64,000 nucleotides of DNA from Apostichopus japonicus (lineage: Eukaryota > Echinodermata > Holothuroidea > Aspidochirotida > Stichopodidae), in contig NC_092576.1 of the NCBI RefSeq assembly GCF_037975245.1, forward strand, positions 6,803,501-6,867,500, read 5' to 3'. The notes under the pieces were generated by a model. It worked only from the letters and a program-made list of their open reading frames with translations, searched no databases and was not told the DNA's origin. This document shows, one piece after another, positions 36,401 through 51,400 of the stretch. Within the stretch, counting starts at the first letter, position 1. The number at the start of each line of letters is the position of its first letter. A program made the translations under genes and the position numbers.

Positions 36401-39400
36401 CCATAGCTGAGAATAATTACACGAGTGTGGTTAACCCTGTGTTTAGTTTAGTTTACTACATGGTCAAAGTACCCTCCATAGCTGAGAATAATTACAGGAG
36501 TGTGGTTAACCTTGAATTTTAGTTAATTTTACTAGTTTAGTATTTTTTTAAGGGTTTAGGAAGCCAATATAATCTATATTTGAAAACTGATCTATTCATC
36601 CAGGGCAAATCTTTTGCTACTCTTCCCAATAAATGTCTGAGGTTAACAGACAGTCTTAATAATGCTCATTGGGAACTTTAAACTGACTGGTAGCAATAGC
36701 TACGTACCTTCTCTTCCTACCGAGAGCTTCAAGGTAAAATGTAAGCCTTGCTTTGTTTCGATGTTTCTGCAAAGTTGTGTTCCTCCATAAATACAGAAGT
36801 AACACACTACGAATTATGAACATAATGCATCCCTAAAACTGACTAGACTTTAACAAGACTAACCTTCCTTAGAATTTTTCCGGGAGATTTTTAAGATGTT
36901 GGTTTTCTTGAGTGCAGCATTCTTGGCATTTTTCGAACTATTTCGGTTGTAAGTCCGACTTAGTTCCCTAGGAGAGCAGAAAGTGATAAAATAATACTGT
37001 AAAATAATAAAATAGTACTGTAATACATTACACAGGTGCCTAGTTCTCATATGTATCAAATAAATTATATTTCTAAAAATGGTTCTAATAGATTGTTTCA
37101 GGATGTGTTCTTTCATTGCCATCAACCCCTTACCTCAAATGTATTATTTGCATTTACTAAGCTAACACTATGCTTTTCTTATTTTCCTTATTATTCCACC
37201 CCCCCAACTTCCAGCCTGCTACCCTACACGCCCCATTCCCTCCCCTCTGGTCCCATCTCCATCACAGCTGTTTCCTCCCTGCTACCCTACATGCCCCATT
37301 CCCTCCCCTCTGGTCCCATCTCCATCACAGCTATTACCTCCCTGCTACTCTACATGCCCCATTCCCTCCCCTCCCTCTGGTCTCACGTCCATCACAGCTG
37401 TTTCCTCCCTGCTACCCTACATGCCCCATTCCCTCCCCTCTGGTTTCATCTCCATCACAGCTGTTTCCTCTCTGCTACCCTACATGCCCCATCTATTCCC
37501 CTCCTCTCTGGTCTCATCTCCATCACAGCTGTTTCCTCCCTGCTACCCTACATGCCCCATCCCTCCCCACCCTCTGGTCTCATCTCCATCACAGCTGTTT
37601 CCTCTCTGCTACCCTACATGCCCCATCTATTCCCCTCCTCTCTGGTCTCATCTCCATCCAGCTGTTTCCTCCCTGCTACCCTTCCAGTCTTTCTACCTGT
37701 CTCTCGTTTCATCATCTGATGGGTCATCTTCATCCCACATCTCTGGTTGCAGGACCTCATCGCTGTCTTGTAACTCCTGGACTATCAGCTGATTACGAGC
37801 CTTAAAACCCTGTACGATTCTATCTATGGAAAACTGAAAAGAGTAAAACAAGAGGCACATATTACCCTTAATACCCAGTTAAACTATTTGGGAAACCAAA
37901 AACTGCAGGAACTCTGAAAGACCAAAGCAGAAAGTGACACATGATTTAGAGATTTCATAACTAAACGAAACTTTAAACGACTGGATTTAGATCATTTTAA
38001 TGGTGTGATTTTGCTAGGAAATGCAACTATCATTCGTTGATATGTTTTTGTTCACTCATAATTCTGTTACTAAGGGATTGTTGAGGACTGCTTTTTAATG
38101 GTCGAATCACGGCATGATATAACTAGCACTTTTCTGTAATAAAACACTCCTTTCAGAACATATTGTCTGGCAACACTATGTTAGACAAACAATTTAATGC
38201 TCACACCATCTTGAATAGGAGGCCTGATATAGTAAACAGAGTATTAAACCATCACACTGAACCGCATTGATATTGCTTAGTACCTAAAATGTCTCGTAAC
38301 TACGACAACCTTTCATGAAAAGACTTACGATTGGAGGACTAGAATGCAGTCTCCTGGAGTGAGGGCGGTCTCTATGCGTCCTGACACCGTCTGCAGCGAC
38401 AGAGTACGGTCTGGGTGCGGCTATTGGAGGGACCAGTGAGGTAATGCTCTGATTGGACGGAACTGGCAACCCGTCCTGGATGGATTTCTGTTGGATGTTA
38501 ATAAAGTCCAGAATTTTAGCCAGTTGAAATGTTGATAATATGGATGGATCGATAATGACATTTAATTGTATAATATACGCACACGTAACAAAATGTATGG
38601 TTACATATCAGTGCAGGGCTTAAACCAATGCCGATTTGCTGCCCTTCTCTCTTGTGTGGTTATTATGATAATTACATACAAGTATGCAGGCATCAGATTT
38701 CACAATTTCGAGCCATTAGCTAACAAATGTCAGGGCTTAAAAACATCTACTGGGCGGCTGAAATCAAGTTCACACTTGCATTTTCCTGAAATTACAACTC
38801 ACAAGAGTTATTTGTACAGGCTTTTGAGATCAGCAGTACAATAATAGGTAATACAGGCTTATGATAGAGACAGAAAATCATACGGGTGATTCTTTTACTG
38901 ACAGTTGTGAACCGACTTATCATGGGTTTAAGTTTTTTTTATCTACTGGCAAATGCAAATTCCACTTGCATTTCTGCCTCACATACACCATCCTTCACCC
39001 CTACCTCCTACTTTATGTCTCCGATAAACCCCATCTTCACCCCTTTCTGCCTCCCTAACACCCTTCCACATCCCTCCCTACCACTTATAGCCTCCCATAA
39101 ACCCCTCCTTCAGTCTTACATACTCCTTAATGCCTCCCATACACCCTTCTTCATCTATTCTCCACCCCTTTCTGACTACCATGTACCCATTCTGCATCCC
39201 TTCCTACCTCTTAGTGCATCCCATAAACCCCACCTTCACCCTTCCCTACCCCTCTCTGCCTCCCAAATGCCCTTCTAAATCCCGCCCTACCTATATCTGC
39301 ATCCCGCTGATAAGCTGCTGCATCTCTGCTATGTTAGTCTGCTGTTCACCAGTATTCCCTCCTCCACCCTTCCCTACCCCTCTCTGCTTCCCAAACACCC

Positions 39401-42400
39401 TTCTTCATTCTGCCCTACCTCTGTGTGCATCCCGCTAATAAGCTGCTGCATCTCTGCTAGTTTAGTCTGCTGTTCAACCAATGTCCCATCCTCCACCCCT
39501 CCTCCATCCCTCCCTACCCCTCTCTGCCTCCCAAACACCCTTCTAAATCTCGCCCCCTACCTCTGTGTGCATCCTGCTAATAAGCTGCTGCATCTCTGCT
39601 AGTTTAGTCTGCTGTTCAACCAATGTCCCATCTTCCACCCCTCCTCCATCCCTCCCCACCCCTCTCTGCCTCCCAAACACCCTTCTTCATCTTGCCCTAC
39701 CTCTGTTTGCATCCCGCTAATAAGCTGCTGCATCTCTGCTAGTTTAGTCTGCTGTTCAACCAATGTCCCATCTTCCACCCCTCCTCCATCCCTCCCCACC
39801 CCTCTCTGCTTCCCAAACACCCTTCTTCATTCTGCCCTACCTCTGTGTGCATCCCGCTAATAAGCTGCTGCATCTCTGCTAGTTTAGTCTGCTGTTCAAC
39901 CAATGTCCCATCCTCCACCCCTCCTCCATCCCTCCCTACCCCTCTCTGCCTCCCAAACACCCTTCTTCATCTTGCCCTACCTCTGTTTGCATCCCGCTAA
40001 TAAGCTGCTGCATCTCTGCTAGTTTAGTCTGCTGTTCAACCAATGTCCCATCTTCCACCCCTCCTCCATCCCTCCCCACCCCTCTCTGCCTCCCAAACAC
40101 CCTTCTTCATCTTGCCCTACCTCTGTCTGCATCCTCTCATAAGCTGCTGCATCTCTGCTAGTTTAGTCTGCTGTTCAACCAATGTCCCATCTTCCACCCC
40201 TCCTCCATCCCTCCCCACCCCTCTCTGCCTCCCAAACACCCTTCTTCATCTTGCCCTACCTCTGTCTGCATCCCGTTGATAAGCTGCTGCATCTCTGCTA
40301 GTTTAGTCTGCTGTTCAACCAGTCTCTGTTCCTGCTGCTTGATACAACTCTCGGCCGCTGCAAACTTCTCGCTGGCCGTAGTATATCGCCTTTCCTAGAG
40401 AGCAGGTGTGTGAGGATATACATTGAAGAATAGTCTGGTCTTTAGGACAACCAATCAGGAGATGCACATAGTCAGTCTGTTTAATATCTAGTAATGCATG
40501 CAAGAACTTGAAGAGCCTTTCATATAATTGTATTTGGATTGCATCTATAATTTTTGCCTGGAACAGTCTTTTCTGATGTTGTTAATCTTAAGCTACTGGA
40601 TGGTGCACATAAGCATGTTGTTAAGTCAGAAGAGGCATTGCTATGGAGTGGTACTAGGACCCGTTGTATGAACTAAAAAAGCTGCAAGTCGAACTTTGAT
40701 CAAACAAGGTACACATTGGAGGAAACTCTACGCAGTACTTGCTAGTGACGTTTCCTTATCCAAGGATACTTCTTAGCAATTTCAGTTTCTACCAATACAT
40801 GCCTCCCAGCCCCCCTCGAAGAACTCTAGTTTCCGCCATTGGTTGGAGAATGTTATGTTGTAAACACACAAATGCTATCTATCTCCCTGTTACGTTTACC
40901 GCCTAGGATGGAAAGACTTCAAACTTTGTCAGAAAGTAGAAATACTTACAGCATCTTCAATCTGATCTTTCAATTTGGTATTCTGTCGTTGCTTTTCGGC
41001 AAAGATTTCCTCGTCACTAGCCAAGTCACTGAGGGCCTACAACAGACAGAGAGAAAGAGGGTGGGTGGGAGAGAATGGGTTATCTTTGTGAAGGATCAAT
41101 AAAAACTGGCAAACAAAAAGGAGGTGGTACTGTGATGAGAGAGAAAAGAACAGCAGTCACCATGGCAACAATAAAAAAAAAATTGCTAGTGTGGCTTAAT
41201 TGTTATGGCAATGATTGGTACAGTATGAATTTGCTCAAAGTACAAAAGTGACACTATGCAGTAGCCATGGGGGTGGGGGGGGGGGGTGGGGGAGGGAAAC
41301 AAGGCAAGTTACTCTGATCTTTGAATTTCAAAATTGTTATGTTTTTTTAGTTCGAGAGTAAACTCTCCAGTAACAGACCAGAATACTACACTGGATGGCT
41401 AGATGATATAACAGTGAGTGGTCCAATGTAAGAATCAGCCAATTTGCTCTAAACATGTAAACAGTGACCAAGTGCATTGTTTTTGAGTGTGTTGGAGGGG
41501 GGGGGGGGTGGGGGATGAGGGGGATGGATGAGGGGGTGAGACAGATGAATGAGAATTACTGTAAATATTTCCATCTCATTATCAAGAATACAATAGAAAA
41601 TGCCATTAAAACAATAAATTGGGCTACTTACAACGGTAGAAATGATGGCACTGGCAATTTTTTAACAGCAAACAAGTATTATTGATAACATTCCATAACT
41701 CTGTGCAGTTTTAACCATGTTTTTTCTTTTTTTTACCTTTCTCAGTTTAGACTGCAAATGAGAGATTTTGGCCTCGACGCTCTGGTCGACTTCAACAAAC
41801 TTTTCCAGGTCCTCTGTGGCCTCGTCGATCTCTGTCTTAATGTCGATCCAATTCTGAAGAGAGGCCAGCTGTTTGCCCGAGACGGCAGAGGTCTGCTGCA
41901 GACTGCTAAATATCTTCACCGCTTCGTCGGAACAGACACGATACCGCGCGCACTGAGATGCAAAACTGCGGAGAAATCAACGTTTTATTTCAGAATTTGC
42001 ACTTGCCTGTACATAAGAAAACTTTAGCGTTTTAGTTTTAAGTTACCCAAAGTTTTGTTCTTGCCCACTGACCATAATTGCAGTAAGATTACAAGTTATC
42101 AAAGTCATGAAACCATATTGCATTTTTTGCAGTGTTTTGGTACTTTAACAGTATTCTGTACTCAAAAAAATACCTGGTACTCGAAATGACCTGGTACTGG
42201 AAATGTGCCTGGTACTCGAAAGGTACCTGGTACTCGAAAATGTACCTGGTACTCGAAAATGTACCTAGTACTCGAAATGTACACTCCAGTAGAGCTGGGT
42301 ATTGGTACCCGGTGGAAGGTGCTTATACGCTAGAAAATTTAGAACCTCAGAATAAGCTAACAAACTTCAGGATAAGCAAAACAAATTGCAGAGCAATGCT

Positions 42401-45400
42401 GGTCAAAATATTATCATAAGTTTTTCCAACAACAGATGTCCTAAAGATGGTAAAAATATATATCAACTATTACATTCAATTTGTCATCTGCCCCCAAAGT
42501 TGGAAAGAGGAAAAATTGTAAAACCATCGAGATATACCAATAAATTCTTACCGTTTAAGTTTAGCTTGAAGTTCCGAAACTGGTTCTGACAGATCCGACT
42601 AAGAAAATCAACGAAAAAAAAAAAAAAATACTTTTCAGTAAAAATTAACCCTGTTGCAGCTACAAAGTTAATACTTAAAGTTAACAAAATAATTTATAGC
42701 CATCTGATGAAATATTTCAGTCTCTTTGGACAGAAATAAGAACAGGATAATTTCATATTTTCAAAACAAACCATATACGATGTGCACATTGCACAGAATT
42801 TTATGGTTTGATGAACTCAATAATATCATAACAAGTCATGACCACCAGTCAAAACTTTTAACAGGTAAAATCGTTATAAGTTCTCAATTAACAAGGCTAA
42901 CAGCCAATGGTGTAATTATTGAAAAACCCTGGCAAATAATTCCTTGCTTACACTTCATTTTTGGGGTGTACAAGCCTCTACAAATTTCTCTGTTTGTGAT
43001 TTCCGGTTATTTGCTTTCCAGCTCTCAAGCAACAGCACCCTTCTTCTTTGTACAATAAATTCACTACCTGGGATGAACCAACAACTCTACAGCTACACTG
43101 GCTTTTATTCAACTTTGAATATAGGAATGAAATTTATGGCTAGCACTGGGCTTGTAACCCAGAGGTCACTGGTTTGAATCCTGTTCCAGCTATAAATTTC
43201 TATTTTCTCCAATTGTCTCAAATGCCCCAGTCAGTTTTCCATTATTCATTTGCTTACATTTTAATACATTTTTAATATTGGCAGTTTTTCTTTTGAACAG
43301 TACACAGAATCTATCATTAAAGTACCTCTTTCTTTCAACCACACAATTTTTAATATTTTTCAGGTAAAAAAAAATTGACCAAAAAATGATTTAAAAAAGA
43401 AAAATTGCGAAAGTAAAAATAATTTGAAGAAAAAATTGCCGAAAAAAATTCCCCCCTTCAAAAACAAATTAAAAGTTGCTTCAAGATACATGGGAATCGA
43501 CCCTATTCATTGGCTCTCCTCACCCTATGAGTGGCCGCAGTGCCCAGTTGATGCCTCTGGAGTTCATCCCTTAATGCCTGGATCTCTGTCTGCATGGCAG
43601 CGATACGACTAGACTGTCTGTCATGGTTCACTGTCGGCTTGTTCCTTATGTTCCTGGCCTGTGAAGGTAATCAAACAGTTACCTATAGATTGAAGCACTG
43701 GTGCAGAGGTAACCATGCACTTACCTATGAGTTATATATAGTTAACATGCTGGTGCAGAGGTAACCATGCACTTACCTATAACTTACAAATACAGTAGTT
43801 AACACGCTGGTGCAGAGGTGAAGCATGGAATTACCTATGACTTATATATAGTTAACACGCTGGTGCAGAGGTAAAGCATGCAATAACCTATGACTTAAAT
43901 ATATTTTACATGCTGGTGCAGAGGTAAAGCATGCAATAACCTATGACTTAAATATAGTTTGCACACTGGTACAAAGGGAGGCATACAACTTCATATCATA
44001 AACTTAATACTTTAAATTAATCAGAAGCACAAACGGTGAACACCTACCTAATCATGTACTTAAATTGAAGGGAGACACAAAGGTAAGCGTACAACTACAT
44101 ATCGTATGCTTAATACTTTAATTTAATCAGAATCACAAACGGTGAACACCTACCTAATCATGTACTGAAATTGAAGAGAGACGTAACGGTAAGCATACAA
44201 CTACTGTACTGTATATATCATATGCTAAATACTTAAATTTAATTAGAAGCACAAATGGTAAACACCTACCTAATCATGTACTTAAATTGAAGTGAGATGT
44301 AATGGTAAGCATACAACTATATATCATATGCTTAATATGTTTGTTTAAGCAGGGGCAAAAAGTTACTCACACAAGTGCCTAATCATGTACTTAAATTGAG
44401 GAAAATGTAGAGGTGAGCATACAACTACATATCATATGCTCAATTGGTTACATCAGGGGCAAAAAGGATATCCTTACAAATACCTCCACTGTCTCACTAC
44501 TTGCTTATCTCAGTTTAAGAAAAGGCACAAAGGTAATACGCTGATGCACCTACTGTCTACCTAAGCTTAAAAAGCATACAAAGGTAATCATTAAACTACA
44601 GTACCTATCACATGCTATAATAAACTACACACAAATAAACGAGACATGCAGGTCGCTATCAACACACACTGAGGTTTAAGTCACAAAACACAGCTACCAT
44701 GTTAAACTTGGAAATGTTTGATATCTAACATTCTGGACATATAAACAAAATGGCCTGAAGATTCTGCGAAACATCACTTACTCGATTAGAATACTTTAAC
44801 GAGTTGAGAGTCTCGTCAAAGTTGACGCTGGATGGACTGATACAGGTGATCATACAGGTCTTGGCGTTACCTCCAAGAGAATCCTTCAACATCCTCGTAA
44901 TCTTGGAGTCTCGGTAAGGAATGTGGGTTGCCTTTCTCTTTGGATCCCCGAGGGCGCTGATGACGTTTCCGAGAGAGAGGAGCCCGCTGTTTATGTAAAC
45001 ACTCTCTGTGGAGCAGGGTTTTAAATATTTAGCAAACTAACAGATAAATATAAATGTAAAACTGCAGTATTCTGATGACAGGTATGGAAAGAAATTTAAA
45101 AAAAAACTAAATCTATCAAATATAAGTGACTCGTACATCTTTCATCTTTTTTTTTTTTTTTTTAAGAACTGAATTCAAGTCACTCTTTTGTACTTCTTAC
45201 AAGGATTGATTTATGTAAAAGAGCCAAGAAATTCCATCGTCTAAATTTTTTCAGTCAGTTTCCCATTATTTAAATTAATTTTAAGGTTAATTTATGACAC
45301 TAAAATAGTCTTGACTGAACGCTATATATATATCGATGTCAATTACAAACATTAATTTTCATTGTGGTAGACAACAGGGACAAATTCACAGACTTGTTAT

Positions 45401-48400
45401 CAAACTTTAGTCAACAAGAATAATGCCAACACCACAGCTATCACTTACTACATTAACTGTTTGGGAGGGTTTTTTGATCAAACTTTCTTAAACAAAGAAT
45501 GTTTTTGTGTTTCAGACAGTGTTGCTTAACCTGACATGCACAGACCGTCTGGGTTTTGAGGCAGGGGCTGCAGAGAGAGAGTGGGGCAAGGGCATATCTG
45601 AAAGCTATGAATACACATTGTTGTCAAGTACACAAATAAATGTATTTCCTAACAATAGACTTAACAACAAGGAATCTGTTAGTACACCAGATTGTGCCTC
45701 CAGATCGTCTCCTTGTTATAAAATGACAAAATATTTAAAACAAAAGGGAGGGGTAGGGAGGGATGGGGGAGGGTAATGAACAAAAAGCGACGCAGATGAC
45801 ATGCCAGATTTTGTACCTTTAAACCTCTCTCCAGCATTGCCGGTTTTGTGCGCTCTTTCTGAACCGGCTAAATCAACAAAGTGGAACTTTGCCGAGAGCA
45901 CCTGCATCCCGCTGTCCTCATCCAACGAGTCATCCTCATCATCATCCTCCTCCTCTTGCGAATCATCTTCATCCTTACGCACGGACCATCTCTGCTCTGA
46001 AAGGAAATGATTGTATGGAAAGAAGGGTCAATTTACAAATATCAGTTACAGTAACTGGAGATAAAATTGATCAGTTAAATGGCAAAGTGAATTAGTTTGT
46101 ACTTTCTTTGCAGGGATTCTTCATTTTTATCTTTCTACAGGGGTGTAGGAGAGTGGGGAATGGGGGGTTGTGGGAGAGGCACATTGATTGGAGTGAACTA
46201 AACTCTCACTATGGTTTAGAGTGAGCAATGTGCAGCATAGGCCAATATGGTCCTCCAGCCTGATACCTATGAGGAACCCTCGCACATGATTATTGAAAGA
46301 TTGAGGGCAGATTTTTTTTAGATCGGACGAGACTCATCTTTTGCAGGCCAGAGTTGGACCTCAGGCAACCTATTGAGAAACTCTATAGTCTAGAGCTGTC
46401 CTACATCCTGTTGATACATTCAATTACATCTGAAGTCGTTATACTTATTCTTTAAGCAGCTAATTGTAACTCCACATTGCTCTCAATCATATAGGAACAA
46501 AGTTGATTGGTTAGATTTTAGTTTTCCGTTGTTACTGTTGCAAGCTGAGTTTGGATTCGTTTTAATCACTTTATGAACAAATTTGAATGAATTTAAGAAT
46601 TTGAAGAGTTTACTGTTGGAACAGTCACAAGCCGAGTTTGTGTTGCGATAAATCAGTTGCAAACAGTAAATTATAAAAATTCAAATCCAGTTTATTTTCC
46701 AGACTTCCACAGGCTCAGATTGTTTTCCTTCTAAAATACTTTACGAAGAGTCTATAACTTTAAATAGAGTTCACTGTTTACAAATAATGAATAAATACAC
46801 GAGCCAAGCCAAGTTTGCGATGCTATCAACCACTTAAAAATATCTTTAATTTCAAATCCAGTTTTATTTTCCATACTTCCACAAGCTCAGTTTGGATTCC
46901 CTTTAAAAATCAAACAGGCTATTATCTAAAATAGAGTTTACTGTGTCAAGTTGAGTTTTCAGTACCTTTTATGCCCCTTAGAAACAAACAAAGTCTTTAA
47001 ATTTAAATAGAGTAAACTGCTTCCGAAAGCCGGACTCTATGAGATCGGTTTGGGTATTATTGCAGTGATCATGGATATAGTACTACTCACCTAAAGCCAT
47101 CGAGAAAATGGAGTGAGATCGGCTGGAATGTTCGTTCATATTCGTGGCTCCCGTGTGTCGGTGGGCAGACCCAACTTCCAGACAATTCAGTACCTCGTCA
47201 ACATTCTGACAGAGAACCTCAGTAGCACCAATAACAACTTTAAGAAGGAAATAATGTCAACTTTATATGATTCAGTTTGTAAAAATCTGGTAATTTCTAT
47301 AACAAAATTCTCATTTTACATTTTTGTGACAAAATTTCAAATGCCCAAGCACTCTTGAACAAGCCCAAGCATGTTATAGCTTTGCCTTAAGTCCTCTGTT
47401 TCAATGTTAAGAATACTCATGCAATTAAACTTGGTAGCAATTCTGGCTAATTAATTCCACTTTAAATTCACTAATAAGCTACAGTGCTTTACAAGAAGTA
47501 GTAAAAAATGACAAACACCAAAATGCTTAGTATGAAAAGTTACCCAACAGGATGCACAAATTCTAATCCGCCATTCTGCGCTCATCTCTGTACTGCCTCG
47601 GCAATACTTTGAGAGAAAACCTTTGTAGCACCGACGCAACTTACATAAAGACATATATCCGCAATGGTCATGATACAAACTATATAGATGAGGTATTTCC
47701 ACTAAAACATCTGCCATTTCTTAAATCTAAAGTGTTTTATACTATATTATGGAAATTTTAATTATAGCTTTGAAAGCTCTCCTCCATTGCACTCTGCCAA
47801 AGAAAAAAAAAACATTTTCATGTGAAATTAACAGGAAAGATGACCTTGTAATCCTGAAGTCAAACTAGTTACCTACTAAAAACCGGTTGATAAAAAAATA
47901 TCACTTTGCAAGAAATGTCATCAGGTACAAATACCTACCTTGATGTATTAAGACTGTCCTTTGACACTTAACTTTTATGATACTTGGCATTAATCCTCTC
48001 ATAATAGGGCAAATGACAATGCTGTATCCAGCATCGATCAGCCAAAGTATTATCTGCAGCTACAAACTCACCGGTATTTCCCTTTTCATCTTCTCGGATA
48101 GTCAGATCTTTGCTGCTGGTCTCCCAGTCCAACAAATCTCTCAGTTCTTCCTTGTAAATTTCGATGTACGAAGCCCGGAGACTGAACTCTCTGCTTGGGT
48201 GTTCCTAAAATCAGAAATTAGGAAACAAGCTAAAGGAAAACTGGAAACGAAATTAATTCAGAAAAACAAAAGGAAATAAAAGCAAAAAAAATTAGAAGCA
48301 AAATAAATTTAAGATAAAGAAAAAAAGAGACTAAAAATGAAAGAAAACAGTGACAATTATACGATTAGTAAAATTAAGTAAAAATAATCATAATGGAAAC

Positions 48401-51400
48401 CAGCAAAGAAATTTATGGCTAGAACAGCATTCCAACCAGTGACTCTGGGTTACAATCCCAGTTTTCCATTATTATTCATTTATTTATATTTTAAAACCAA
48501 AAACAAGTACAAAAAGATAATAATACAAAAGTTGTAAAACTAAGTAATTAAATTAAAGAAGAAAATAAAGACTGAACACAGTCAAAACAAACTTGTGAAT
48601 TTTTCAATAGTTTTCTCTTTGATATGGAAAATGTTGTGTATATAGTCTTTGTCCTTGAAACTGTCAATATTGTACAAAGCTGATTTTCTAAGCTGAATAA
48701 AACCAGGAGCGGGGTAAGAACTTGCTGGTCTTCTTAAATACATTGGAATGCTGAATGGACTCACCTGCATCTTTTGGAAGACGTGAGATATCGCCCTTGG
48801 TAGGATACCATAATTTTCCTCAGCTAGTGAGGTGAGGTTATGTCCCCCGATAGTAAAAGTTTTACCCGATCCCTGCAGGGAAAGAAATGTGACCCACATA
48901 TATATAATACAGATATAGGCAGTATTTAATCTAGATGTGGTCATTAATGCTGAGATATTTTAAGAAATTTAGCAATCTCAAAGACCTGAATTTGATTAAT
49001 GAAACTAATATGATTTCCTAACAGTCGGATAAAAATTGCACAAAGTTTATGAAGCCCAAACTCAAGCCAAAATGGATTCAACCATTAAAACAACATTTTC
49101 ATTATCCCCCAAAATTAATCAAGAAATTAGTTATCAAAAGTACATTCCTGAAGATTTTAAGCGTCAATGTTTGGTTCTTAAAATGAGGATCAAATTATTA
49201 CATGATATGAATTTGTGATGAGAATACCTCCTATATGATAATCAGTTTTAGCATAGCTACCTATTTACACCTCAATTAATATTACTACACTGAGGGATTT
49301 TACTGATCACCGTCACAAATCAAAATTGCTTAAAAACAGGAGCTATCTTTGGAATTATTCCACCGGTGAAATGACAAACGGAAATTTAGTTTCCAAGAGA
49401 TGCTAATAGACAAGTTTGCTAGAGTTACATATAGCGGTATAGCAGCCTACCGTCTGTCCATAGGCAAACACCGTAGCATTGTAACCCTCAAAGAAACTGC
49501 AGACCAGAGCATCAACACACGTTTTGTAAACATTGTCCTGAAAAAAATAAAGTGACAAGTCCTATTAGTTTATTGTTATCCGTCAATGTTTCTTGACCAC
49601 ACGCTACAGCATCTATGTAATGTCATTGCAGTACGTATACACTTCAGGGATCTTCAGGCAGGTCGGAGTATTTTGTTGGTCACTTTACACAAATACGGAG
49701 CACTAGGGTGACCAGCAGCAATGATTAGACTTTCACTCAGTGAACTTGTTCATTTGTTTGGTATGAATGTTTATTCAACATTAACTCTAGTGCAACTATA
49801 GCAAAGTCCAGTTTTCAATATATTCAGCTTTTAATTTTTTTTTAAATTATCTGGAATGTGCCTTTAAGGATGGTTAGGTCAGCTCATTAGTACATTCCTA
49901 CTGTAGATGTTAATTTGAATCCATTGTCTCTAACTCGACCAAAACAATTTTGTTTCAACTTCATATTCAGAACAGATGATATTCAACACCATTTGCTCTT
50001 GTCAAAATTTTGTAAACGGTTGCAAAAATATAATTTGAGGCAATCAATGTCAGACTTTACACATTGAGTTTTGAAAGAAACTAAGAAACTGAGCCCTAAA
50101 GATCTGTATGTTAGTCTTAGTAGTCCAGCCACTTTCATTGATTACTTTCAAATGTTTAAAGGGTCAAACATTAATTGTGGTATATAAATACAACCTGGAC
50201 TAAAAGCAGATTTTTTTTACCATCCTACAACACAATATCAAAATAAATTTTATTGATTAAGTCATCCTCTAAGAAAAAGATGCTGAAAAGAAAATTAATC
50301 TTCATAAAATAAGCCCATCACATTTTGTTTTCTCAATTTTTTCAATTCCGGCCCCTTGCACATTTTCTCAACAAGGCATTTTATTGTCCCCTTCTCTGGT
50401 TGTGCACTTTACCTGAGCTACTTTGCCTGAAAGGACTTGATCGAAGGTAAAGGTCCTATCTTTCCCAACCACGATCTGATTTGCTTTAGAAAGGACCTTA
50501 ACGCAGGGCTCGTGGTGATGAAGTTTCTCATTGGGAAGCAAAGGTCGGACCTGACAAAGCAAATTGTTATACAAGAGGTTATTACTTCAGACAATTAACC
50601 CCAAAGGGTAATATGAAAGCAGAAAACAGGAAAGAATATTAATTGTAAGACATGATCAAGTGGGATGTCAAAATAATGTCAAAATAAATTTCATGATATC
50701 AAATCTATTCTGTGAAATAGTTTTTGTTATGACTTTACAAATGACATGTACATTAGACACTGGCTCACAAGATTCCTGATACATTTAAATACTAGATACT
50801 GAAAGTCGAACTTGCCCAAAAAATATGTTACATAGAAATTTTAGATTTTTTATTAAAAATTGTTAAACCTAAACCTGCTAGATACCACATCATTACAACT
50901 AGCTTTCTTCTGGTCCCATATGAGGCATTGACTACCAGAACAGGCACTTGAGACAATCAGGTCATGGGGCTGTCGTGTATGAAATTGAGAATAAATGATT
51001 CTCTAGATATTTTGCATGGCCCTCCAAATTGTCCCATGTCTCCTAAGAAAGCCTGGGGTAACAGGACAGTAGCCTCCTTTGACCCCTCCTATCAGGCAAG
51101 CTGCTATCCCATTGCACATGATATTAACTTTTTCATCCAAGTCACATCACACCAGTCTGCCATCATTCATTCCATCTAGCTGGCTGTATGTTCACCTATT
51201 GTAATACTACTGATCTTGTTAGCACTCAAGTACACCTACAGTAGGCAGTCTGGGCAGGTTTAGTTTGATTTCTTCCATTGTTTGCCAGGAAATTACAAAG
51301 TTTATTTACCTATGGAATGAGTTGGAGCAGTTATTGTGTTTGTGTGACTGCATGTGTGTGTGTTCAATGTCATCTTAGCAGAGCTATCTTTTAACTTAAT

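Noticed and set aside
36708-36726. Candidate 19-base kinesin exon
   Set aside because: It would break the phase between exons 16 and 17, which join correctly without it.
37036-37805. Long plus-strand open frames of 120-230 residues
   Set aside because: They translate the C/T-rich minisatellite next to kinesin exon 15.
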